A stretch of 64,000 nucleotides of DNA from Membranipora membranacea (taxonomy: Eukaryota; Bryozoa; Gymnolaemata; Cheilostomatida; Membraniporidae): assembly GCA_914767715.1 (NCBI GenBank), contig OU612071.1, positions 26,841,681 through 26,905,680 of the forward strand. Direction: 5' to 3'. Every line of letters begins with the position of its first letter. The first letter of the stretch is position 1. The position numbers and the translations under genes were made by a program. Below are positions 11,801 through 22,317 of the stretch, one piece after another. A model generated the notes under the pieces. It ran no database searches. It worked only from the letters and a program-made list of their open reading frames with translations, and was not told where the DNA came from.

Positions 11801-12819
11801 ACATGCTGTTCTGTAATAACCTCATGCATATATACTGTTATGATCAAACTAAGCACTGCTCTCCAAGCATTTTCTAACTGCCTTGACAGCATGTAATCAC
11901 AGAATTTATGTACGTCATGCGTTACTGTTTCACCATATCACCCTCCTGAAGATATTTCAGCCACATGGATTTATTAATACACTGTATATAGGTAGCAATT
12001 ATTCATGGGAACAGCAGCGCTAATAAGGCAAAATTGTTACAATTGCATCATGTTGTTTCTCATTGATCCAGCCATAAAGTAGAGTACTCAATATTTTGTA
12101 TGAAAGGTAAAAAAAATAGCCAAGGTATGCTATGATGTAATCAACATGTAATATGATGTAATAAAAATATTATATAATTATGTAGATATAATAATATAAA
12201 TATTAAATATAGTATAAATAAATATATTTTTAAATATGTAATAATTTAAATATAATATAATGTAATAACATGTAAAATAGTGTTAATCTATAGTAATTCG
12301 ATCATTTTTTTTGTCAAACTTTTTTTGTTTGTTTTTAATGGCACTTTTGTAAACATTTACTGGAAAATCATATATATGCCAATAAAGTGTTAAAAAAAAT
12401 ATCAACCTTAAATGAAACAAAGAATTGAGGCTATTATCCCAGGAAACAAACAGAATAGAAACTATACAAAGTTGACGATGGAGAAGATTGTGGCCTTGAT
12501 CACATCTCGAACAATTATTTGTAGGAGCTATCACCCACGCTAAATATCACAGATGCAATACTGAGTAGTTACATAAATCATAAATAAAAGATTCCAGATT
12601 GGAAAATAATTTTTACTAGTGCCTCAATTATTCATCCAAGTTCAGTATGCCACACAGGTAAACTGTTGAGCTTATGAAGGCCTGTTTAACAGGGTGGCTT
12701 ATCAAAGCCTTGTGTGAAGAAAGAAAAAAAGAAACAAACAAACATAATTTTGAAATCTACAATACAGATTTTTTTTATTCGTTTACTATTTCAGTGTAAT
12801 TCTATCGGTATTAATAATG
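8890..12819. other. Gene-free AT-rich stretch
   Basis: No supported exon. Notable texture: a G run near 9780, a CA-rich tract at 11410-11450, a GC-rich island at 11535-11625 (CCCGGGG and GGCCCC) that contrasts with its surroundings and may be part of a dispersed repeat, and a TAAT-rich low-complexity tract at 12130-12280. Confidence 0.5.
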
Positions 12820-13160
12820 CACAATATTCAGGACATTTTCAATATCAATCATTTTTGTTTTGATTTGCTGCTAGTTGTCAATTACAGTAAAATAATTGAA
12901 ATTTAATGTAATAAGTTGAGTAGGTGCATATTATTTATACTCAACAGTATGATTTTAGAGAATACAGGAAGATATACGGTTAGTATGTGATATCTTATAA
13001 CCTATAAAGGTGGATGAGAACTAAGTACAGTTTGCTTATTAGGCTTAGCTCAAAGCAATTTCTCATATGTCAGGAGATGAAAACTTGCAAAATCTAGAAA
13101 GTTGAAAATTAACTACTTGAAGGAAACCAAAATCAAAAACAAAGGTTTTGTTTAAATCAC
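12820..13160 (+). repeat. Dispersed repeat, copy 1 (partner at 34075-34390)
   Basis: Shares collinear blocks with 34075-34390: TCAGGACAT, ATCAATCAT, a TTTATACTCA segment and the stretch TCTCATATG-CAGGAGATGA. Non-coding and strongly diverged. Confidence 0.6.
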
Positions 13161-14210
13161 TGTGTCAGGAGCATTTTTGTAACTCCTGACAAATACCATA
13201 GTTATTATACTGATATTTATTAGTGTAGGTAAGCAGCAGCCTTATAGGCCCTGTATTTATCAATTGAATTATGATTATTATGGACGGCACACGTGCAAAT
13301 TAATGGTTTATAAACTGTGCATGCGCTAAAAGCATGCTTGTGTTATTCCATGGCTTACTCAGAGATGTTTAATTTATTTAGCCTTGGTCTGCTGAGCTAG
13401 CAAAATGTAACTTATTGTACTATCTTAAATAATTTGCCGTACAATGCAAAAGTGTAGCACAAAGGAGCAGATCATTAAGGCATAACTGATCGTTATAATC
13501 GTGCTAATCATAATTAAAGGATGTTTGATTCAGCTTCAGTTTAACTATTATGACACAAAGATATAACTAGGAAGATAATTGGTTAGTAATGTGTAAATTC
13601 GGGCAGCAACTATTAGAGAAACAACTGCCTCGACAAAAAAATAGTGTTCAACAAGGTTTATTGCAACAGTAACCTTTTAATCAATGCGATTCTTCCCCCC
13701 CCCCCCCCCATTTTATTAGCCACTACACTATTCATGTACAATTGTTGTGTCTAGTTTTTTACATTACCACAATTAACAGTAGAAACTTGTGCTATGATTA
13801 TTTATTTATTATTGGTTTTAGTTGTGACTATTTATCTGGTCATGGAAAGCAGCATTAGAAAGACTGATGGCTGTAGAATTATTATTAATTCTATGATTAA
13901 CAGAACTTATACATACTGGAAACTTCAGAATAGGAGTATGATCATTTTTATGTTTAATAATTATTTATTATCAAATAAATGACATACGTAGCAATGCCAT
14001 GTGCTAACCAATATTTATCATATGTTTTATAATTAATCTTGGGTTTATGAGTCATGTATAGTCAGCAAACAGTCAGCATCATTGCAAATTATCGACCCTA
14101 GCAAATGTTCTGCGTATCAGCGAATTTTTTTGGCCACCTCAACATTATTGCAACGTGCCAACTCAACAATCCTAACACACTATATAGGGCAGGGCCCACC
14201 GTAGTAAGTT
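13161..14210. other. Gene-free stretch
   Basis: No coding signal. Contains a C tract of about 14 bases near 13695. A TATATAG sequence near 14182 precedes the tandem repeats that follow and could be a promoter of the downstream retroelement, but nothing confirms this. Confidence 0.4.
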
Positions 14211-14490
14211 GGTAGTAGCATTTTAGACTTTGGCAACAAGGGTTTGTCAGGGTAGTAGCACTTTAGACTTCGGCAGCAAAGGTTTGTCAGAGGAGTATCA
14301 TTTTAGACTTTGGCAGCAATAGTTTGTCAGAGTAGTAGCATTATTGACTTTGGCAGCAAGGGTTTGTCAGAGGAGTAGTATTTTAGACTTTGGCAGCAAG
14401 GGTTTGTCATAGTAGTAGTATTTTAGACTTTGGTAGCAAGGGTTTACCAAGAGTATCAATTTTAGACATTGGTGGTAAGAGATTATTGAG
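14211..14490 (+). repeat. 40-bp tandem repeat, about 7 copies
   Basis: Imperfect direct repeats of 40 bp, each with TTTTAGACTTTGGCAGCAA and GGTTTGTCAG. The last copies are more diverged. Confidence 0.9.
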
Positions 14491-14497
14491 GTGAAAT

Positions 14498-14690
14498 ACA
14501 GAGTTCAAGATTACGAGTTGAAGACACGGTGACAGAGACGTACACAAAGAGGAATTACAGAGTTCAAGATTACGAGTTGAAGACACGGTGACAGAGACGT
14601 ACACAAAGAGGAATTACAGAGTTCAAGATTACGAGTTGAAGACACGGTGACAGAGATGTACACAAGGAGGAATTACAGAGATGAACGAGA
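14498..14690 (+). repeat. 59-bp tandem repeat, about 3 copies
   Basis: Copies begin at 14498, 14557 and 14616 with almost no divergence (ACAGAGTTCAAGATTACGAG opening). It directly follows the 40-bp array. Confidence 0.92.
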
Positions 14691-15030
14691 ATTGAAATAA
14701 TATCATACTACACACTAGACACACTACAAGAAGAAAGAGAATATAACTACAAGTCACCACCAACTTCAATAATACTTGCACCAGCTACACCTTGCCTGCT
14801 ACTTATATCATCAAAGTGAAACTACCTGCTTGCACAACAATTATATCATCATCAAAGTGAAACTGCCTGACAAAGCTGCATCATGTATACACCATTTATC
14901 ACACCAATAAAGATATGCAGCAGACACAGCTTAAGGCAGTAGCAACAGGACCGTCGTCCTTTAGGGTATCATTTAAAGCAGTTAGTATTAAGACAGGAAC
15001 GCAACAGGACCGTTGTCCTATTTTAGCAGT
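14690..15030 (+). repeat. Dispersed leader-type repeat, copy 1
   Basis: Diverged relative of 49310-49740 (same strand); that copy in turn matches 60470-60770 (opposite strand). Shared landmarks include TTGAAATAATATC, TATCATCAAAG-GAAACTGCC and a CACCAATAA/ATATGCAG block. It also holds two copies of an ACAGGACCG-TGTCCT segment. Position upstream of the gag-like frame suggests it may be the LTR or leader of that element family. Confidence 0.55.
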
Positions 15031-16428
15031 GTCTTAGATTGTGAAGTAAAAGAATTGATTGTATCATATAATATATTGTATTGTTGTGTAATTCGAAGTT
15101 ATACCCACTTATCTGTGCGATCAGTGACTAAATCAGAACTCATCTGGCATTCTGGCATATAACCAAGGATAAGAGTGCAAGGACAGTCAGGTTAGAATAT
15201 TCAGAACGACTTTTAATATTTTTAATCTTATATAAATATTTTATATGTGTATTTTGTCTCAATTGAATTAAATGGTCAGGGTAATTAAATTAATAGTCTT
15301 AGCCTAAACAGATTAGTTTTATGCCTGTCTGGTTGACACAAATAATTGATAATCAAAGCAGCTTGACTCTTTAGTAGTCGCAATTGTGTATTCAAAGGCA
15401 ATCCGAACTTCACGCACTTGTAGACGGCCTTGTCGGCGCTTTCATGTAATCGATCATAAACAGATATCAAAAGTTGGAATATATATAACTTGTGATGAAT
15501 TAAATAGACTGTGTATTATAATAATCTTGAATTAAATTTAAGTTAACACTCGTGACGACGTCTAGTGAATTAAGCTCATGAGTAGATAAACAGTGCGTGC
15601 ACTACATTGTGTCAGGAAATTAATTGATATCGGTCATTGACGACCATCAGAATTAGTCGCAACAGTGTATTGTGTATCAGTCTATAGTAGATCCGTGTAT
15701 TGTGTATCAGCCTATCTTTGAAACCCTTCTGTGGGTTATATAATGATTCATAATTCGAGTGATGGCTTTCAGTGCTAAACTAAATAGAACCCTAAACTAG
15801 ATATAAAAGCCCTCTCGCTCATCAGAGTAGACTCGGAGCAAGCTAACTACACCCTGTTGTGTACACGGCCCAGTCCGTTTCTCACATGGAGGTCCTACCG
15901 AGACATTAACACTTGATTCTTAATCCCGCGTTGAACTCGTATTAAAATTCATACCCATATAAAATTCATTGACATCCCACAATAATTTAGCAAGTCATTT
16001 TAAGAAAGGTTCTTAACGTATTTAGCTTAAAGTAGCATCCTATAAACTCTCTGCGCTGACGGTTTTATTTACCTATTATAAAGTGAATAATTGAATTATA
16101 TAATAAGTCAATAATCAGTGTATTACTGATAACGATCATAGTTCAGTGACTCAGTCATTAAACTTATTTAAATCTTCACAGCACATTATAATCTGTCATA
16201 CATACTGTTTTAACCTCAGCTGTATTGTGGTTAACCCTTGAAGGCATTCATATCGCATTTGTGGCTTATCATAAATTCTATTTACAGCTATCGCATTCAA
16301 TCTTACCCAAGTCATTGTACCAGCATAATCGAGTCTACATTTATTGTACCCAAATCTATCGTTACCCCTGTGTCAACATTCAGCCCTCGTATTCAAGCCG
16401 ACAAAGTCAAGCTAAGGTTAGTTTGAGT
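15031..16428 (+). other. Possible retroelement leader, non-coding
   Basis: No convincing coding sequence. The frame of the gag-like protein is open from 16225, but the residues before 16429 look random, so 16225-16428 is probably untranslated. Confidence 0.4.
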
Positions 16429-19151
16429 ATGTCTGCTCTTCGTAGCACTTTCAGTTCAATGGGTCGTTTGTTCGCTTCCCCTTCCTCTTCTCATAAGACA
16501 AAGAAGAAAAAAGAGAAGTCCAAAGAGTTGAAAGCCCTAGACCATTGGGGTAAAGATGACCTTTCAGAAATGACAGTGATAGGTGGCAAATCTTTAAGAT
16601 CTCGTAAGTCTAAAGAAAAGTCATCCACACTGTCTGATTCTGTCCCTCAATCCGCTCCGTTCAATCAAGAGATTGATACAACAATAGCAGCTGCAACAGC
16701 CAGTAACGAGTTTGAATTTGACGTCACAAATCCTTTTCGGACAGAATTGACCTCGACCCCGCTATCACACCAAGAAGATCAAGATACAATTCAAACTCAG
16801 TCGGCTAGTAATGAAACTCTAGCACCCAAGACCCCACCGACCGAGCCATCCTTAACAGATGCACAAGCTAGTGGTGCAATCCCAAAGAGATATGAAACCA
16901 ACCTTCCACCCCCTCCTATACCTGACAGAAAAGTTGAGTTTGATCTATCAAAACAAACCAATACAAGAAAACCTCCGTTAGCTCCAAAACCCCCTACACC
17001 CCCAACACTAAAACTTCCAAAACCTCCAACACCCCCACCCATGCAGCAGAATAATACACTAATGGAAAACATGACGACCCCACTACAAACTATTTTGAAG
17101 TCTCAGACAAGGATTAGATCGAACCCACTTGATGAGGAACAATTAGATGGCTGTTTTGATGCAGTGGTGAAACCAATCAATAAATCTATTCGTTTTGAAG
17201 AGAATCCCGAAGAAGACCAATTATTAATGGAAACCCCCGTCTCCGCTTCAGAAAACATTCTAACCCCAACTCGCCTAAACTCCCACATCGAACCTAACCC
17301 ACATCACAGATTCCCAAGTCCTGCTCAGGATGAATTCTTTACCCCAGCTGCTGAACTCCCAACATTCACTCGAAGATCCCGACCATCCTCACATAGGTCA
17401 CCTCCTCATGCTACTGGATATAACAGAGAATCCGACCCTGAACAAGTGTTTCAACAGAAGCATCATCGTGAAGCGCCTTCAGCTCGGCAAGAGCCCCTAG
17501 CACAATCGTCGGCATACAATAGGCCGAGGGAATTTTCCCAACATGCCAGGGTAAACCTTCCTAGCTCAGAGGGCCCAGTTTATAGTAATTATCTTGAAGG
17601 TGAGGTGGACATAGATGCTCAAGGTGACGCAGGTGAATTTTCATCTTGGCAACCTCTGCATCATAGTTCACGGGACCATTTGCCCCCACATACTCAATCT
17701 GATGTGTTCAATGGCCCTCATTGGATGCAAAGGAAGGAGTCCACAAGGAATAATCACAGTGAGACTTATGGTAAAGAGAATAAAAGTGTACTCGCACTAC
17801 AAGGCGGCCATGGTGAATTTCCACCACTAGCCGCCCATAGAGCAAGAAATCAACACTATAATTCACACAACCATGTACAACCTCAACTTGGCTCAGCACC
17901 TGCTAACCCACATATGCCCAACGATGTTGGACAAGGCAATAGAGAGCGCCTCTCCGGGTCAAAAGGTGACTTCGGTACACTGAGAGATAATAGTAAAAGT
18001 CGAGATGGTGAGAGACATCAAAGATCAAAAATACACATCTCTCGAAGGCCGCAACCAGGCGATAATAGTCCTGATGATGATGGAGATGACAGCGATGATA
18101 GTCGTCATAACAATAAACATCAAAAGGATAGGAGAGTCTTAGATAATTTGAGCTCCATGATCAACCTAACCACTTTTCATGGACGCACCCCTGAACTCGA
18201 AAAGTTCACAAACACATATCTGGACAAAACCAACTTCACGGAGTTTATTGACCAGTAAGACCTTCACTGTCTGGGGTTAGGCATCCCAAGACAAAACCTG
18301 GCCCGCCTCCTGCCAATGTATTTCTCACATGGTGCCCTTTTGGCCTACAAAAAGGTTATTGATAAGGCAGCAGAGCTAGCGGATGATTATCCTAAGCTGG
18401 TTTTTGCTCTGAAAGCCAAGTTCGGCAAAAAGAGTGGAGTGCCCGCCAATGAATTGGCAAACATAACAAAGAGGCAGGACCAAACAACATGCTCTTTTTA
18501 TAATAAGGTCAAAACTCTGGCCCAACAAGTCTACCCTAATATTTGTAGAGAAGCCCTCCATGCGATTATCAAGACACATTTCATTGGAGGTCTCGATGAG
18601 GCAACACAAATATATTTTATGGACCGGGAGGACCCTGTTACCGCCCATGACGCCTACCTGGTGGCTGAAAGAAGAGAAAATCTAGAAAGATAGTACGGAC
18701 AAAAGGAAGAGGAAATATTGGTGCCATAAACCTAGAAGAACAACAACTAAACAGCATCCAAACACAACAAGCCCAGGCTCAGGAAGATCTGAATCGTCGT
18801 GAGTTAGCCGCACAACAGCAAAGATATAGGAACAACAGCTATGCCCAAACCAATCAACCCCCCATATATCCTAACCAAGGAAACAGGCCAAACAGCCCAA
18901 GGTATAACTATCAGAATCAAGGTTTCAAGGGAAATCAAGGCCATCCAGCACAAAGCATGCCACCCAATCAGGTCAGAAATGACCAATACAACCCAAACTA
19001 TCACCCAAGTTATCAAAACTTTCACCAAGGTAATCAAAACTACAACCAACACTTCCAAGGCAATAGCAATAACTCAAACTTTTACAGAAATAACAATGGC
19101 AGCCGAAATTGGAGGAATGATAATAACTACGCTGCACTGTTTCTTTGTTAG
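16429..19151 (+). pseudogene. Retroelement gag-like polyprotein, broken
   Basis: The likely start is the Met at 16429 (MSALRSTF). A Lys-rich stretch, a proline-rich segment (PPPPIPDRK, then KPPTPP repeats, about residues 155-205) and a His/Arg/Asp-rich region lead into a capsid-like helical domain. A TAA at 18256-18258 interrupts that domain; the same frame then continues 18259-18693 (LLPMYFSHGALLAYKKV, PVTAHDAYLVAERRE). The rest lies in the -1 frame from about 18668 to 19151 and is extremely Gln/Asn-rich with Tyr and Gly, ending AALFLC-stop. No zinc knuckle is present, and no slippery heptamer fits the second shift, so one nonsense and one indel mutation are the simplest reading. No RT follows. 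Family assignment to LTR-retroelement gag rests on overall architecture only. Confidence 0.6.
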
Positions 19152-19915
19152 TTGGTGTTATGATCGAGTGATATATTAGTTTGGGCCATACCAGAGATTT
19201 GATCAATGGTAGATCCATCAATCTAAAACTTTACTTGGCGTGCAAATTCCAATTTCTGTGCATCAAAATAAAGAGATCACTCCGCACGCCTGAGAAGTTA
19301 ACACCAATTCAATGCAGAATACTACAGAATGACCAAAGCAATATATATAGTCCGACAGGTAATTCTGTAGAAGTTATGCAGTTAGTAGTCATAGATAAGG
19401 TGGGGATGGGGGCACTTTTTAACACTACACATAATTTTTACCCAGTGGTGCTATGCTTTTTATCAGTATAACAATATTGCACAGCTACTCCAGAACTAGC
19501 TGCCAGACTATATAGTGCTTTGGTAGGTAAATAAGCTGTCTTCAAAGTGTGATGATTCATGGACTTGGTGCTAATCTCACACAGCAACATGTTGTAGGAT
19601 GGATGAAAAGGTTAATTACTTTTGATCCAAAAAAAACTAGTTGCGCAAAATGTAATCTGTACTAAAAAAGAATATGCCTATGTGTACGGCTGCTTATAGT
19701 GATTGTCAAGAAGGAAGGATATCATATCAAACACCATGCGTTGTCAGGAGTTTTTCTACCTAAGAGTGTTGATGGATAACTTCGGACGATAATTGACACA
19801 GTTCTTGCAGTGCTGCTCAAGGTTTCCACAGAGTTGATAAAAAATAATCTCTATTCCATACTCCACAGTAATGCTTTTCTAAATGTCATACAACAAAAGC
19901 ACTATGTTTTACATC
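19129..19915 (+). repeat. Segmental duplication module, copy 1
   Basis: 19129-19680 matches 46947-47520 almost base for base; 19689-19720 matches the signal-peptide exon end at 48205-48235; 19731-19915 matches 48408-48588. Relative to the 47-kb locus, this copy lacks about 670 bp that include the start of that exon, and its donor GT has become GA, so exon D's counterpart here is dead. Confidence 0.9.
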
Positions 19916-19934
19916 AGTCTTTGGAGAAACCATT

Positions 19935-21536
19935 GTGACCGATGTGAATAGACTGAGGTATTACTGCGATTCTCATCTATTGCGGGCGGTGTCACATTTG
20001 TCATCTCCGATATCTACCCCTTCTCTAACTGTGTGGAATTACTTCATTTTGTTTTTTAGTTTTACTCGGGTCTTCAGAGTAAAATATATCCCTGTTGTTA
20101 GTTTGGTTATATTAGTCATAGTTATATTGTTGGGTATTACTCAAAAGGTTGATACAGTACAGGGTGAGTGATACACGTCGACACACCTTGGACTTCGAGT
20201 CATTAGAGTGCCACTAACAATATTGTCTTTCCCTCCATATGATGTCACAGTTTTCCTAGGCTGAGATCCATCTTATAATCAGAGATAAGACAACTTACAC
20301 AGTACTTTCTACTTTTAGGTACTCGGGTAGCAGATGGTTGCAGCAGCAAACAAGATTATGATTACAAAACGGAGTTTACTTTGAGCTGTAATGCTCATGA
20401 TTTCTGCTATCAATGTGTAAGTTATATGATGATCACAATTGAGACAGAAAAAGATGATCAATATTTATTATAACTATGCTGCAGCTATTATTTTGCAGAA
20501 AGTTTGTTATGGTCCATTATTGCTTTAAGTACTGTGGGAATCGGTGGGTATTTTGAGCGTTGGTTCTAACGATTATATATTCCTGACATCTTGGACTGGA
20601 CTAAGGAAGATGCAAAATGTAGTGGCGGTCGTAGTTATGAGTTGTGGACAAAATTTATTTGATATTGATATCAAAAGCCATTCAATCCTCGTCTCACATG
20701 GCCTACTGGTGTAGAAGCTATTACCGTTATATCGTCAATTAGTATTTAGTATTATTATTTCTATTGGTAGTGAATTTGTGTTCCTGATTGGTGTAATTTG
20801 CTTGATCCATTGTACCTCAAAACTGATGACTAACATCTATATAACCTCCCTTCTTACCGTCTAAACGCTGACTAATTTCTCTGATCCCCTATTCCGCATA
20901 CAAGCTTGCACCATCAAATCAATAAACAATGCACTACTTATTTCCCTCATTTTAGCCAGGCCAACTTTGTATCTAGAACAAATTTGATCCACTATGCCTG
21001 TTGTTCTGTCATTCCCATTCTCCTGTAGTAGAATGAACATTATAAATACGCAGTAAACACTTAATCATTATAGTTGCCAAAACTTCTTTGATCACTTTTT
21101 GGAAAGCCTTAGTAGTTAGATATTAATCACACCAAATCAAAGGATGAACACCCCCCCCCCCCCTCACATGTGGCATGAGTAACGAGTAGATGTGGCAAGG
21201 TTGCCATAGCTACCAGACGTAGGCAACATTGCTTTTAATTGATGATAATTTATTGGTGGAAAAACTCCAGCCTGACTGCCAAAATGAGTTTAAAACATCA
21301 ATCACGTCCTAAGTTTGTGGTTCCAATATCCTTACGTATAAACCTTATTTTGTGCCCTTCATAGGGAGTTTAGTTTTGGGTATAGAGACGGAATACATTT
21401 TATTTTGTAGTGGGCGCGCTTTTGGATATACCGAGGTGTAAGAGTGGCAGGCGGCAGCAGCTACAAGTCTAGCGTACAGGATATCGAATTTGACGGCTGT
21501 GAAGATGATTGGGTCCAGGCTTGTGTCAGCACCTAA
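19935..21536 (+). CDS. Conodipine-like secreted PLA2 family, gene A (incomplete)
   Basis: Exon 1 (about 19935-20163) ends in phase 1 after a strongly hydrophobic VILVIVILLGI signal core. Exon 2 (20319-20416) starts GT-x3-DGCS and contains the PLA2 active-site pattern C-x2-H-D-x-C followed by Y-x-C. The last exon (21411-21536) ends with C-x3-W-x3-C and TAA. Phases match genes B and C. Known: secreted PLA2s hydrolyse the sn-2 ester of phospholipids with a His-Asp dyad and Ca2+; conodipine-type proteins keep H-D but lack the paired cysteine. The exon with the SR-x-(D/E)-C motif was not found between 20417 and 21410, and the initiator Met is uncertain, so the gene may be non-functional. It is directly upstream of gene B in tandem. 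Confidence 0.55.
19945..19992 (+). promoter_or_regulatory. Conserved upstream motif, copy 1
   Basis: A block containing CTCATCTATTGCGGGCGGTG recurs at 47841-47893 (same strand), in weaker form at 47519-47570, and inverted at 41769-41791. In two cases it lies just upstream of a signal-peptide exon. It may be a promoter element or a mobile-element remnant. Confidence 0.5.
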
Positions 21537-22090
21537 TTGAACTGAACTTTTACAGTCTGTGACCGCCCCCCCTCCCAGATACTGATAAAAAACACCTAGT
21601 TCTGCATTTTATCATCTGCATCCATTTTATACCCATTAAACCGAAGTTATGTGAGTATGATAAATGTCTTTACTATAGCAACCAATATCCAGTCACTCAT
21701 AACGCATTCACAAAATATTTTCTTTCTGAAAATGGTAGAAATGGCTAGATATCAACCCTTTCTTCAAGAACATTGTATAGAAAACCGATTGACGGTGTGG
21801 TTCTTGTCTTAATGACACCTTATTTACCAGATATTTACCAGGAAATACTGACATCAGGTGAAATGAACCTGATAAAATGGAGGAACAGAGATAACTTCCT
21901 CTTTTACTCTTTTATCTCCAATTTCTTTAGTAATTGATCTTCGTGGGCCTGGATGAAATTTGTTGGCCTGGATGAGATTTGTGGGCCTGGATGAGATTTG
22001 TGGGCCTGGATGAGATTTGACCCATTGCCGGGACCTTCAACAGTGAAGTTGACGATCATCCTAGAAGTACAAAGTGAGTACGAAGTAGGA
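21537..22090. other. Intergenic region between genes A and B
   Basis: No coding signal. A short tandem TGGGCCTGGATGAGATTTG repeat (about 3.5 copies of 20 bp) occupies 21945-22020. A C-rich tract lies near 21570. Confidence 0.6.
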
Positions 22091-22153
22091 GACACCCCCA
22101 TAGACCTACTAATAATAAATTACAATAATTATTAGTAGGTCTATGGACACCCC
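22091..22153. mobile_element. Palindromic MITE-like insertion with 8-bp target-site duplication
   Basis: The 47-bp palindrome at 22099-22145 (arms CATAGACCTACTAATAAT and its complement) is flanked on both sides by an identical GACACCCC (22091-22098 and 22146-22153). An 8-bp target duplication is typical of hAT-type insertion; the element is far too short to code for anything. Confidence 0.75.
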
Positions 22154-22213
22154 TTACTTTATTATTAATGTTCCACCCCTTCCATGTCATAACGCACTCC
22201 TCCTTGGCCCATC

Positions 22214-22222
22214 TATATAAAG
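22214..22222 (+). promoter_or_regulatory. TATA box of gene B
   Basis: TATATAAAG lies 96 bp before the gene B start codon, at a plausible core-promoter distance if transcription begins near 22244. Confidence 0.6.
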
Positions 22223-22317
22223 CTTGAGTTATCCGATCTTAGCTTATATGAGGTACAATACTCAGGTAGGAGAGTACTGTTTAACACTCGGGTATCAAGA
22301 GGTAATGAAGTCTCATC

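Noticed and set aside
18668-18700. Programmed frameshift before the Gln/Asn-rich tail
   Set aside because: No X XXY YYZ heptamer in register and the upstream capsid already contains a stop, so mutation is simpler.
20590-20670. Candidate exon 3 of gene A (TKEDAKCSGG stretch)
   Set aside because: No AG acceptor at the right phase and only loose similarity to the SR-x-(D/E)-C motif.
20955-21050. Another candidate exon 3 of gene A after a TTTTAG acceptor
   Set aside because: The phase-0 frame stops within seven codons and the cysteine pattern does not fit.
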